The notes: generated by a model not told the origin, from the sequence alone. 64,000 nt of DNA from Alkalihalobacillus sp. TS-13 (GCF_019720915.1 NZ_JAHKSI010000002.1:186001-250000); one strand, 5' to 3'. Shown: positions 8,452 to 16,561, counted from the first letter of the stretch. Made by a program: numbers and translations.

Positions 8452-8752
8452 ATCGCTTAACCCCTTCTTAGTAAATTGCATAAGTTCCTAATTGTTATAC
8501 GACATCAATAACCAAAGGTTTCATAACTCTTATTCAATTAATGCTGCCCGTTTGTTGAATAAAGACCATCAATTTTCATTTCTATATTTTAACATATTTT
8601 TCTAGACTCATTCGTTATTCGTATACAAAATCGCAATGCAAATTACACTAATTCACATATTGTCTTATAATAATTTCTGACCTTGTGTAGGTATGTGAAT
8701 TTGTACGAGATTTAGAAACAAAAATTAAATTTGCCTTGATATGACAATAAAG
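8452..8752. other. AT-rich intergenic region, no gene seen
   Basis: Very AT-rich spacer upstream of the frameshifted gene. It presumably holds that gene's promoter, but no clear -35/-10 pair and no open frame with a ribosome site was found. Confidence 0.4.
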
Positions 8753-8798
8753 AACGCACTGTGAATTTCTTTGTGAAAAATCCAGTGCGTTTTGATTT
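8753..8798 (+). terminator. Hairpin terminator with no clear plus-strand gene
   Basis: AACGCACTG at 8753-8761 and CAGTGCGTT at 8783-8791 form a perfect 9-bp stem followed by TTGATTT. The minus-strand tail is CTTTATT, so it may instead end transcripts of the 8896-9030 gene. Confidence 0.6.
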
Positions 8799-8895
8799 GA
8801 TATTTACTTGTGTTCATCTCCTTAAGTAAACCATTTATGGAATACTCGGTGGGTCCTTCTTCTTTCAGATCAAACGCCTATCTTTATCAAAGCAC

Positions 8896-9030
8896 TCATT
8901 CTTCATAAAAGAAATCCTCATATCGTTCATACCGTTTCCTAGACTCATCCTCCATTGAACCCAATACAAAATGAGCCCCTGCCAATTCGACGAAACACAA
9001 GATAATAATTATAATCAAACCGCTCAACAT
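8896..9030 (-). CDS. 44-residue single-pass membrane protein
   Basis: ATG at 9030 is preceded by AAAGGATGTG, and TGA lies at 8898-8896. The protein starts MLSGLIIIIILCFVELAGAH, a hydrophobic helix of about 20 residues with one internal Glu, followed by a charged tail EDESRKRYERYEDFFYEE. It is divergent from the LacI-family gene, and a perfect operator-like palindrome (9077-9090) sits between a TTGCTA box and a TTATAG box on its own strand. It may be the regulator's target. A terminator-like hairpin lies 100 bp downstream. The sequence is not one I recognise. Confidence 0.55.
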   Translation of the reverse strand: MLSGLIIIIILCFVELAGAHFVLGSMEDESRKRYERYEDFFYEE

Positions 9031-9067
9031 GCATAACACATCCTTTATATGGTTTAATTGATTTGAC

Positions 9068-9090
9068 TATAATGTGTGAAACGCGTTTCA
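9068..9090 (+). promoter_or_regulatory. LacI-type operator and -10 box
   Basis: TGAAACGCGTTTCA at 9077-9090 is a perfect 14-bp palindrome of the kind bound by LacI-family proteins. On the plus strand TATAAT lies at 9068-9073, which puts the palindrome over the expected transcription start. On the minus strand the palindrome falls between TTGCTA and TTATAG. One site could therefore control both the regulator and the 44-residue protein. It is not a canonical cre, because the central CG is out of register. Confidence 0.65.
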
Positions 9091-9125
9091 TAGCAAGTGT
9101 TTTTTATAAAAAGCTTTGTAAGACT

Positions 9126-9236
9126 TAACGAAATTCACTCCCTTTCCGCGGGCGATCCGCGATCCTCCTCGCGAGTTCCTCGCTGTGGGGTCTCGCCTGG
9201 CTTGCTGGTCCCGCAGGAGTGTCGTAAATTTCGTTT
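9126..9236. repeat. R1 long-hairpin repeat, copy A
   Basis: Ends pair as CGAAATT (9129-9135) with AATTTCG (9227-9233), and internally GCGGG with CCCGC. It carries the family landmarks CACTCCCTTTCCGCGGG, TCTCGCCTGGCTTGCTG and CCCGCAGGAGTGTCG. It lies in the leader of the LacI-family gene, between operator and start codon, and is flanked by TAAGACTTA (9119) and its reverse complement (9263). Confidence 0.8.
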
Positions 9237-9291
9237 AAAGTAAGCATCTAATCCGGCGTACCTAAGTCTTATAAGAAAGAGGTGAAAATCC

Positions 9292-10272
9292 GTGGCGAAT
9301 ATCCGTGATGTGGCAAAGGCTGCTGGTGTTTCAATAACGACCGTCTCGAGGGTTTTGAATAACCATCCTTATGTAAGTGAGGAAAAGCGGAATCTTGTAA
9401 TGAAAGCGATTGAAGAGTTGAATTATCATATCAATATCAACGCGGTACACCTTACAAAAGGCATCACAAAACTCGTCGGGGTGGTCCTTCCTTTCATCAA
9501 CCATCCTTACTTCAGCTCGATTTTAGATGGGATTGCAAATGAAGCTTTGAAGAAAGATTATAAGCTGATCCTCTTTCAGACGGATTATGATCTGGACCGA
9601 GAAGTTGAAGCACTAAAAATGCTGCGGATGAAACAGATTGATGGTCTGATCATTTGCTCCAGAGAGTGCGACTGGAGCATCATTGAAACATATGAGACTT
9701 ACGGACCTATCGTTGTATGTGAGGACGGACATGATCATAACTTGAAATCCGTTTATATCAATCACTATCAAGCCTTTAAAAAGGGAATGGACCAACTTGT
9801 TCGAAATGGGCATCGAAAAATCGGTTATTGTATCGGCAGGCGGACTGGAACGAATAGCAAACAGAGGGAAGCCGCTTACTTCGACACGTTAAAAAAGATT
9901 GGTGAACCTGTTCGAGACGAATGGATATTTGACCACTCCTATACGATTGAAGATGGAGAAAAAGTCGTCCATAACCTTTTGAGCCTTGCCGAAAAGCCGA
10001 CTGCATTGATTGTGACAAGCGATCAGGTGGCTGCTGGTATTCTAATGCAATGTGCCAAAGAGGACATACAGACACCTGAGCAATTATCGATTATCGGTTT
10101 CGACAACCATCCAATTTCTGAATATCTGCAACTCACGACAATCGATCTTCCTCTAGAAAAAATGGGGAAAACACTGCTCGATTCTGTCTTGAATGCAGAG
10201 GAGGCCCAGCATAAAGAAATGCCCTTTGAATTGATAAAAAGGAACACTGTTGCTGATTTGAATAGTCGGTAA
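9292..10272 (+). CDS. LacI-family transcriptional regulator
   Basis: 326 residues from GTG at 9292 behind AAGAAAGAGGTG. Residues 2-25 are the LacI helix-turn-helix (IRDVAKAAGVSITTVSRVLN), followed by the hinge and a periplasmic-binding-like sensor domain with LVGVVLPFINHPYFSSILDGI. The domain keeps the usual end SIIGFDNHPISEYLQLTTIDLP. Effector unknown; the fold suggests a sugar or nucleoside. No sugar operon is adjacent, only a divergent 44-residue membrane protein. Its TAA stop is also the first three bases of an R3 repeat unit (TAACGGACACC), so the repeat may have replaced a few original terminal codons. Confidence 0.92.
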   Translation: MANIRDVAKAAGVSITTVSRVLNNHPYVSEEKRNLVMKAIEELNYHININAVHLTKGITKLVGVVLPFINHPYFSSILDGIANEALKKDYKLILFQTDYDLDREVEALKMLRMKQIDGLIICSRECDWSIIETYETYGPIVVCEDGHDHNLKSVYINHYQAFKKGMDQLVRNGHRKIGYCIGRRTGTNSKQREAAYFDTLKKIGEPVRDEWIFDHSYTIEDGEKVVHNLLSLAEKPTALIVTSDQVAAGILMQCAKEDIQTPEQLSIIGFDNHPISEYLQLTTIDLPLEKMGKTLLDSVLNAEEAQHKEMPFELIKRNTVADLNSR

Positions 10273-10455
10273 CGGACACCAGAGACCTTATTTGCCTTCA
10301 AACTTACTGTTTTACAAAAATAGCGGACATCAGAGACCTTATTTGCCAAATTCCCTCGAAATTTGCCACTGTGGGAACAAATAACGTCCGTGGTGTCCGT
10401 TCATTTTTCAAATCATCGCTTTTGGTCACAAATAACGGCTCAGATGTCCGTTAAA
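10270..10455. repeat. R3 repeat cluster (AACGGACA units)
   Basis: Two direct units (TAACGGACACCAGAGACCTT and TAGCGGACATCAGAGACCTT) are followed by two inverted ones ending GTGTCCGTT and GATGTCCGTTAAA. Each unit keeps a core of the form AACGGACAYCAGAG with TTATTTG. The cluster can fold as nested hairpins, but no T-run follows. A second cluster is at 61272-61464. Confidence 0.75.
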
Positions 10456-10529
10456 TTTAAGATGAGGCAGTCCATAGGCTCCACCCCACATGTCGTAGAA
10501 AGTCAGACACTCATTGGATAGCCTCTTTT

Positions 10530-11627
10530 TTATCGAGGTAGTTTCAACAGGGCATTATAGGCATTGATCCGTCCATATTCATACAGGGTGCCTACCCCTG
10601 CAATTGGAACAGTTGTCGATTCGATGGTCCGTCTGACGACATTCGCATTTCGATTTAGGGAAAGAAGTAATGCTGCCAATCCGCTAACTAAGGGTGTTGC
10701 TTGAGATGTCCCGGATAGAAAGCCGTAGTTTTGTGGTCCGATGGCATTCGGATAGGTCGGCATGGTCGATAACAGTTCGACCCCTGGAGCTGCAAGATCA
10801 ACCCATGAAGCTCCGAAGTTAGAAAAGAAAGCCTTCGTGTCCTCCCGGTTAACTGCCGCAACACTTATACATTGAGCAAAAGCAGCTGGATAATTATGTT
10901 GATTGACCCCATCATTACCTGCTGCAGCGACTAACAGCACCCCATTCCTTTGCGCATATTTGACCGCATCATGGAGTGTTGAACTGAAGAACGTAGTACC
11001 GAGACTCATGTTAATGACTTTGGCCCCATTATCTACAGCATAAACGATGCCTTGTACGACACTACTCAAAGAGCCTGTCCCACCATCATCCAGTACTTTG
11101 ATGTTCATCAATGTAGGATTGATCGCAAGTCCTGCAACCCCCCTTCCATTTTTCGTGACGGCTGCCGCTATGCCAGCCACATGGGTTCCATGGCCATTGA
11201 AATCCTGCGCTGTTGACGTATCTGAAAAATTAGCGTTCAAAATGATTTTATCTTGGAGATCAGGATGGGTCATGTCGAGCCCCGTATCGAGGATGGCAAT
11301 CGGGACTTTCGTGGAACCACGTGTAATGTTCCACGCCCTTGTAGCAGCTACTTTCAGAACACCCCATTGTTGAGGGAGAAGCGGATCGTTCGGAACAAGA
11401 TCTGCCTTGACGAGTGCATCTCTTTCGGCGAATTCAACCTCACTGCAGCTTAAATAGCAATGAAGACATTCCTCTATTTGTTCTGGTGGAACTTCTACGA
11501 TTTCAACGTTCAGTTCTTTTATGATTCGGGTTACTTTCGCTCTAGCTTGTTGATGTATGTGAAGACATCTATCAGGTGGGGTTTTATCGCGGAAACGGAT
11601 GAGGATCCTATGAGGAGAGAAGTCCAT
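10530..11627 (-). CDS. Intracellular subtilisin-like serine protease (S8)
   Basis: About 365 residues from ATG at 11627; TTG 11630 and GTG 11642 are also possible behind AAAGGTGTGA. The catalytic triad is complete: Asp near 114 in PIAILDTGLD, His near 146 in NGHGTHVAG, Ser near 308 in LSGTSQATP, plus the oxyanion Asn in AAGNDG. Residues 1-75 form a propeptide-like region with three Cys. No signal peptide is visible, so it is cytosolic or leaves by a non-Sec route; it looks thermitase-like rather than like secreted AprE. Single gene, read away from the Cys-rich trio. Confidence 0.9.
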   Translation of the reverse strand: MDFSPHRILIRFRDKTPPDRCLHIHQQARAKVTRIIKELNVEIVEVPPEQIEECLHCYLSCSEVEFAERDALVKADLVPNDPLLPQQWGVLKVAATRAWNITRGSTKVPIAILDTGLDMTHPDLQDKIILNANFSDTSTAQDFNGHGTHVAGIAAAVTKNGRGVAGLAINPTLMNIKVLDDGGTGSLSSVVQGIVYAVDNGAKVINMSLGTTFFSSTLHDAVKYAQRNGVLLVAAAGNDGVNQHNYPAAFAQCISVAAVNREDTKAFFSNFGASWVDLAAPGVELLSTMPTYPNAIGPQNYGFLSGTSQATPLVSGLAALLLSLNRNANVVRRTIESTTVPIAGVGTLYEYGRINAYNALLKLPR

Positions 11628-11826
11628 CAAGTTTGAAATCACACCTTTCTATTATTTCATTACTAGTTTACGCAAATTAATAGATTAAGGTCACGGCAAG
11701 GTCTAGGTCATTGTGAAAATAGGCTTTCGAGGCATGGGGGGGCATATAGGTGGACGCCTATACATAATTGGACTAATTTCATAAGATGCAGTATACCTTT
11801 TTGAGACGTTAAAGGAGGGATTGACA

Positions 11827-12126
11827 TTGAGAAAAAAAGGACTTTTTAATGAAGGGGAAACAGTCCGACATACAAAAAAGAAAAACAAATGTAAAAGCTG
11901 TCTCTGTGACCTGCTAAGAGATCTGGAAAAAGGAACGCTGATCAGGCTTGCTTTTCTTGAAGATTTTTTTGAAGCAGACCAAGAATACCGTTTTGTCTGT
12001 TTTGATAAGGAAACGTGCTGTGTTACTTTGATCGATCCTAGTGACGACAATGCTTTCATTTTGGACTGCAATGATCTTGTTGCGTTCGAAATCGTAAACG
12101 AAAACGGACCAGGTGCTGTCGAGTAA
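11827..12126 (+). CDS. Cys-rich small protein, first of three paralogues
   Basis: 99 residues from TTG at 11827, eight bases after AAAGGAGGG; a TTG at 11821 is too close to that site. After a basic leader comes CKSCLCDLLRDLEKGTLIRLAF, then FFEADQEYRFVCFDKETCCVTLID and FILDCNDLVAFEI. Motif order (C-x-x-C-x-C, EKGT, FFE, FVCxDxxxCCVT, DC) is shared with the next two genes. The predicted fold is a small beta barrel with clustered Cys. Such proteins are common in spore formers; a coat or exosporium role is a guess from composition only. Confidence 0.7.
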   Translation: MRKKGLFNEGETVRHTKKKNKCKSCLCDLLRDLEKGTLIRLAFLEDFFEADQEYRFVCFDKETCCVTLIDPSDDNAFILDCNDLVAFEIVNENGPGAVE

Positions 12127-12156
12127 ATTGCATTCCGGTATAGAAGGAGGAGAATC

Positions 12157-12411
12157 ATGAGAAAACATTTTAAGGATTGTAACAGTTGTATTTGTAAATT
12201 GTTCCGTAAGTTAGAAACAGGAACCACTATTCAAATTGCAATTGACAACACAGATGAATTTTTTGAGAATGAAGATTTTGTTTTCGTATGCCTAGATGAA
12301 AAAAAGTGTTGTATAACCACTAGAAGACCTCAAGAAGACTCGATCGTCTTTTTTGATTGTACTCAGATCGCTGGAGTGAAGATTTTTCAGAATGAGCCAT
12401 TAAATGGATAA
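12157..12411 (+). CDS. Cys-rich small protein, second of three paralogues
   Basis: 84 residues from ATG at 12157 with AGAAGGAGGAGA upstream. It has the shared scaffold CNSCICKLFRKLETGTTIQI, FFENEDFVFVCLDEKKCCIT, VFFDCTQIAGVKIF. It follows the first paralogue by 30 bp and precedes the third by 15 bp, so the trio is one operon. It is the most diverged in the C-C loop (ITTRRPQEDS against TLIDESDSNP). Confidence 0.75.
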   Translation: MRKHFKDCNSCICKLFRKLETGTTIQIAIDNTDEFFENEDFVFVCLDEKKCCITTRRPQEDSIVFFDCTQIAGVKIFQNEPLNG

Positions 12412-12426
12412 CAAAGGGAGGGATAT

Positions 12427-12687
12427 ATGATGAGTTGTGGATGCGACAAAAGAGATTGCAAAGGTTGTGTGTGTCATCAATTTAAAAAGCTTAAAACAGG
12501 TGATGTCATCCAAATCACTTTAGGTGATGATGAATTCTTCGAAGATCAGGACTATATTTTCACCTGTCTTGATCATAAAGATTGTTGTGTTACATTGATC
12601 GATGAAAGCGATAGTAATCCGTTCATTGTCGATTGTCAACGCATCAGAGGGATTAAATTCATTACGAATTCAGTTTCTCCAACGTAA
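12427..12687 (+). CDS. Cys-rich small protein, third of three paralogues
   Basis: 86 residues; tandem ATG codons at 12427 and 12430, the second better spaced from GGGAGGG. It starts MSCGCDKRDCKGCVCHQFKK, adding two Cys to the shared C-x-x-C-x-C, then GDVIQITLGDDEFFE, YIFTCLDHKDCCVTLIDESD and FIVDCQRIRGIKF. Eight Cys in 86 residues and no signal peptide indicate either a metal site or disulfide cross-linking in a spore layer. An R2 repeat follows in place of a simple terminator. Confidence 0.75.
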   Translation: MMSCGCDKRDCKGCVCHQFKKLKTGDVIQITLGDDEFFEDQDYIFTCLDHKDCCVTLIDESDSNPFIVDCQRIRGIKFITNSVSPT

Positions 12688-12693
12688 AATAAA

Positions 12694-12812
12694 AGGGGCG
12701 GACCTAAAAGTGTCTGAGTCTCTCCACTAAACAACATTTTGAGAAAAATTATATTTTGATATTACATGTTGTGTTGGAGGTGTCTGACACTTTTCATTTG
12801 GTCAGTCCCAAC
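12694..12812. repeat. R2 repeat (GTGTCTGACAC family), copy a
   Basis: Runs from GGGGCGGACCTAAAAGTGTC to GGTGTCTGACACTTTTC and GGTCAGTCCC, with ACAACATTTTGAG inside. The two ends are inverted (AAAAGTGTCTGA against GTCTGACACTTTT), so the element folds as a long hairpin between the convergent Cys-rich operon and lipoprotein hydrolase gene, where it may act as terminator. Confidence 0.7.
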
Positions 12813-12821
12813 TGGAATCAT

Positions 12822-13994
12822 TTACTTATTAATTTGATTTTCTTTTAAAAAATTTGTAATTCCTTCCACCAAGCCGTCTGCTAAGGGCAGTGATGGGTCA
12901 GAATAGGTCGCAAGGTTTTCATCCCTGTTCTCCGGTGCTTCTTTTAACACGTGGTTCATTTTATCGATCAACAACAGTTCGGCATCCGGCCTTGCAGCAG
13001 CAAGATTTTCAGCGTCCTTTACCGATACCTGGACATCATTCTTTCCGTTGATGATGAGTGTCGGGATGCTCATCTGTCGGATTTCTTCAGTCGGATCGTA
13101 GTTCAACCAAGACATGAGGAATGGTTGGACACTCGGTTTGAATATGCTCATCAACTGAGGATCTACCTCTTCCACTCTATTCCCTCGTCTCAGTTCTTCA
13201 AGAATGCTTTCACTTTCATCATATAGTTCATCTGGCAATGTTTCCAACTGTTCTCTCAAAACTTCATCAATCGTCCGGCCGGCACCCGCAATCGAAATGA
13301 ACGCATCGGCTGCCGAATCTTCCGCAGCCATCATCCCGACAAGAGAACCCTGACTATGCCCGATGATAATGATATCTGTAAACCGTTTATCTTGTTCGAG
13401 TAATTCAATCCATTTTTCAGCGTCCTCAACAAATCGGTCGAATCGGATATCTTCTTCTGTTATGACCGCCTCTTGATTCTTACCAGCTCCACGTTTGTCA
13501 TAACGAAGACTTGCAATTCCATTCTCCGCTAGTCTTTTTGCTAAACGTTTCAAGCTGTCGTTTCTTCCGATTGTCAGGAAATCTTCCTCCTCTTCTGGCT
13601 GGCCAGCGGTTGTATCTCCTTTTTTAAGTTCAAAAGGGAAGCTTTGGCCGGATAGTGTGAACGTTTCTTCTATCTTATTCTTGTCGATTGTTCCGTAAAG
13701 CATGACTTCTTGTCCTTGTAGTGGCATTTTAAAATTGACTTTATCGTCATTCAGTTTGATTTCCGATAATCTGAAATCCGCTACATTCTGGACAGGGATG
13801 CTGATAGTACCCGCCAACTCATCCTTTTGCTCAAAATTTACGATGATATTCAACGGCTGCCCCGGCACATTGATTGTTCCATTCCACGTTCCGTTCAATT
13901 GTTCTGTCATTTCGGGTTTATCCTTTTTATCACTGCACCCACTAACGAAACCTATGATCAAAACCAAAGTCAGAATTACATAAAGCCTCTTCAT
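12822..13994 (-). CDS. Lipoprotein alpha/beta hydrolase with internal deletion
   Basis: 390 residues from ATG at 13994. A lipoprotein signal (MKRLYVILTLVLIIGFVSGCS) places it on the outer face of the membrane. Residues 30-125 are a beta-rich N-terminal domain (GTWNGTINVPGQ...). The hydrolase domain has the nucleophile elbow GHSQGS, the acid in INGKNDVQVS and the base in MNHVLK. In relatives I recall, a strand with GSGPTDRDGN precedes GKNDSLK; here EEEEDFLTIGRNDSLKRLAKRLAENG jumps straight to the latter, so about 45-50 residues including the oxyanion strand appear to be missing in frame. It may be inactive. Confidence 0.8.
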   Translation of the reverse strand: MKRLYVILTLVLIIGFVSGCSDKKDKPEMTEQLNGTWNGTINVPGQPLNIIVNFEQKDELAGTISIPVQNVADFRLSEIKLNDDKVNFKMPLQGQEVMLYGTIDKNKIEETFTLSGQSFPFELKKGDTTAGQPEEEEDFLTIGRNDSLKRLAKRLAENGIASLRYDKRGAGKNQEAVITEEDIRFDRFVEDAEKWIELLEQDKRFTDIIIIGHSQGSLVGMMAAEDSAADAFISIAGAGRTIDEVLREQLETLPDELYDESESILEELRRGNRVEEVDPQLMSIFKPSVQPFLMSWLNYDPTEEIRQMSIPTLIINGKNDVQVSVKDAENLAAARPDAELLLIDKMNHVLKEAPENRDENLATYSDPSLPLADGLVEGITNFLKENQINK

Positions 13995-14150
13995 TTTACC
14001 CGCTCCCTATCATTCTGCTTTTCTCATTTACGTTCACATCAACTGAAAGGTTTCATCCTCAAAAACCAAAAAAGTAATTCTCTACCAAACTGTTTTTGCT
14101 TCGTCTATAATTATAGGCAATTATTAATGTCATTGGGGTAGGTGGTGGGT

Positions 14151-15056
14151 TTGGTAAAATCGATAGCTGACAATATTATACGTTTTCTTTTTGTCGTAAT
14201 TGGTATTGTCATGATTTCTGCTTTTCTCGGGATGACAATGTATGGGATCGATATCAGTTTCACGAGTTATTTCCAAAACCTTAACAAGCTTGTGATTTTG
14301 CTTGTGAATCCAAGTGAAATCATCGTTTATAAGGATATTTACGGCATCAAATATCCAGGTCCTTTTCCAAGTCCTCTTGAAAAGAACTATTCTCTCTTCC
14401 CTATGTTTTGGGAATACTATCTTTACTCGATCAAAATATTCATGGCCGCTTTAGTAACTGCTATGTTTGCAGGAATATTCCTGACCTATCTGACCTCGTT
14501 TTTGCCAAAACGGATGGTCCATGTCTTGTCAAGAATCCTTTCTTTCTTAGAAGTACTGCCTGATATTTTCGTCATTTTTGTCGTACAATTCTTCATCATC
14601 TGGTTTTATAAAAAAACGGAAATCCTGTTGTTTCCAATCGCTGGAGCATTCGAAAAGGTTTATTTCGTGCCGATCATCGTGCTTTCGCTCCTTCCGACTC
14701 TATTTTTCTATAAAGTTTCGTTGTTCATGACAATGGAAGAATACGAGAAACAGTATGCGGAATTTGCAGTCAGTAAAGGTGTTGGCACGAATCTATTGTT
14801 CTTAAAACATATCTTCCGGAATGCCGTGATTGGAATAACAAGCCACTCGAAAGCAATCGTCTGGTTGATGCTCTCGAATTTGATCATTTTAGAAAGGATC
14901 TTCAACATATACGGCTTGACGAAATATATCTTGAACTATAAGCAAATTGAGATCATTGCGTTCAGCCTGATCATGTTCTACATACCGATTTTCCTGATCC
15001 TATTGATTTCTAAGCTTGTCATACAACGCACTACCGGAAAAGAGGTGATGATTTAA
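14151..15056 (+). CDS. ABC transporter permease, OppB/DppB type
   Basis: About 301 residues from TTG at 14151 (GTG at 14142 also possible; the site is GGTAGGTGG). Six hydrophobic segments: the first at residues 8-30, then a block around FMAALVTAMFAGIFLTYLTSF. The permease EAA-type loop is seen at EEYEKQYAEFAVSKGVGTNLLFLKHIFRNAV. The N-terminal periplasmic loop is shorter than in typical OppB. Its stop overlaps the next start (TAATG). No substrate-binding protein or ATPase is adjacent. Confidence 0.8.
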   Translation: MVKSIADNIIRFLFVVIGIVMISAFLGMTMYGIDISFTSYFQNLNKLVILLVNPSEIIVYKDIYGIKYPGPFPSPLEKNYSLFPMFWEYYLYSIKIFMAALVTAMFAGIFLTYLTSFLPKRMVHVLSRILSFLEVLPDIFVIFVVQFFIIWFYKKTEILLFPIAGAFEKVYFVPIIVLSLLPTLFFYKVSLFMTMEEYEKQYAEFAVSKGVGTNLLFLKHIFRNAVIGITSHSKAIVWLMLSNLIILERIFNIYGLTKYILNYKQIEIIAFSLIMFYIPIFLILLISKLVIQRTTGKEVMI

Positions 15057-16072
15057 TGATGGTCCGGTTATTGAAAAATCCAATGTTTCTGATTGGAGCA
15101 CTTTTTATTATCGGATTATTTGTTTCGAGTCTCGTTTATCATGTGGTGAAGGATGATTCAATTCCTATCATAGGGCTCCTGCATGATGATAATCGAGAGC
15201 TGGTGCCCCATCCGTATAATCCAACAGATCACCCGCCATTTGGAACTGAACACTTCGGTCGTGGTCTTTTGACGATCATGGTGATCGGAGCGAAATATAC
15301 GTTAGGTATCGCATTTGTGACCGCTTTTTTCCGGGTATTCATCTCGACTGTAATCGGGGTTTTTATAGGTATGTTTTTCTCTAAAACAAAGAAGTTTTTT
15401 GCTTGGTTCGTCGATGCGGGGAATTATTTTCCTGCCACACTCCTCGCATTCTTCTTACTGATTTGGGTTTTATTATATGAGAAGTTTTATGTAGGAGAAT
15501 ATTCGTTAAGTTTTACTGATCAAGGGCTTATCATTGTGTTGGTACTTACAGTGATCGCCATTCCTACGAATTCATTACTCATCCTTAATGAAACGGATCG
15601 ATTTTTGAAAAAGGAATTCATGGAAGGTGTAGCCGTTCTCGGTGCTGGCAAAAGACATATCCTCAAGAAACATCTGATCCCTTACTTGATTCCACAGCTG
15701 ATCATGATCTATATGAGAGAACTGATCCAGGTCCTGTTGATAATGGCACACCTGGGGATATTGAGAATATTCGTTGGAGGTATGGACGTAAAAAAAGATA
15801 TGTTTGACATGAGCAGGGAATACTCCCTGTCGAATGAATGGTCTGGACTGCTCGGTCTCTGGTGGGAATTCATTTGGACCGGTTATCCTTGGATCACCTT
15901 CATCCCTGTCCTGGCCTTTACATTGACCATTCTAGCAGGGAAAATGACGATGACAGGCTTTGAACAAGAATTGAATCGAAGTGCATCGCCAAAAAGAACC
16001 CAAACAAATACCAAACGTCCCGTTCAAACTGTTAAAATGACAGATTTTACTCAGCTTTCATCAAAATCATGA
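15056..16072 (+). CDS. ABC transporter permease, OppC/DppC type
   Basis: 338 residues; tandem ATG at 15056 and 15059 behind AGAGGTGATG. One N-terminal membrane segment is followed by an outer loop with the OppC-like signature HPPFGTEHFGRG, then five segments. The EAA-type loop is KKEFMEGVAVLGAGKRHILKKHLIPYL. It is translationally coupled to the first permease. The two would make the membrane channel of an oligopeptide- or nickel-type importer, but the binding protein and ATPases must be elsewhere or absent. Confidence 0.8.
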   Translation: MMVRLLKNPMFLIGALFIIGLFVSSLVYHVVKDDSIPIIGLLHDDNRELVPHPYNPTDHPPFGTEHFGRGLLTIMVIGAKYTLGIAFVTAFFRVFISTVIGVFIGMFFSKTKKFFAWFVDAGNYFPATLLAFFLLIWVLLYEKFYVGEYSLSFTDQGLIIVLVLTVIAIPTNSLLILNETDRFLKKEFMEGVAVLGAGKRHILKKHLIPYLIPQLIMIYMRELIQVLLIMAHLGILRIFVGGMDVKKDMFDMSREYSLSNEWSGLLGLWWEFIWTGYPWITFIPVLAFTLTILAGKMTMTGFEQELNRSASPKRTQTNTKRPVQTVKMTDFTQLSSKS

Positions 16073-16116
16073 AAGAATGTTAGAATCATCATTAACAAGT
16101 AGATGAGGAGCATGAT

Positions 16117-16497
16117 ATGAAAGGATTATTGATAAAGTCCCCCTGGATCGATTACATTTTTGACGGAAGGAAAACATGGGAGATCAGAGGGTCGAACACA
16201 AATATCCGAGGCAAAATTGCATTGATTAAAAGCGGTTCAGGAAAAATCTTCGGCACAGTCGAACTCATTGACTGTCTGAAAATCAGTTTAGAAGAGTACC
16301 AGCAAGGAGAAGAGTTTCATTGTGTCCCCAATGAACAGTGCACCGAGGAACCATATCGTAAAACTCATGCCTGGGTGCTCCGTAACCCCCGACTGTTTGA
16401 AACACCCCTTACATATGTTCACCCCTTAGGTGCTGTCATTTGGGTTGATCTTTCAGAGCATGAAGAGTTGAAGGATCTCTGTCTCCAAAAATCCTGA
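16117..16497 (+). CDS. ASCH-domain protein
   Basis: 126 residues from ATG at 16117 after GAGGAG. The start MKGLLIKSPWIDYIFDGRKTWEIRG is the ASCH/PUA-like signature (hydrophobic strand, P-W, I-x-x-G-x-K-x-x-E-x-R), followed by GKIALIKSGSGKIFGTVELID and HAWVLRNPRLF. ASCH domains bind RNA or modified nucleosides; some cleave N4-acetylcytidine or act as RNases. It is the last gene of the run that includes the permeases, 44 bp after them, and is followed by a strong terminator. Confidence 0.85.
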   Translation: MKGLLIKSPWIDYIFDGRKTWEIRGSNTNIRGKIALIKSGSGKIFGTVELIDCLKISLEEYQQGEEFHCVPNEQCTEEPYRKTHAWVLRNPRLFETPLTYVHPLGAVIWVDLSEHEELKDLCLQKS

Positions 16498-16525
16498 TGA
16501 ATGTAGCACACCTAAAATACAACTG

Positions 16526-16561
16526 GGGTTGTCCAAAACTAGACTTCGGACAACCCTTTTC
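16526..16561 (+). terminator. Terminator after the ASCH gene
   Basis: GGGTTGTCC at 16526-16534 pairs with GGACAACCC at 16548-16556, followed by TTTTC. Confidence 0.85.

Noticed and set aside
9077-9090. Reading TGAAACGCGTTTCA as a CcpA cre site
   Set aside because: The central C-G of the consensus is out of register; an operator for the adjacent LacI-family protein fits better.
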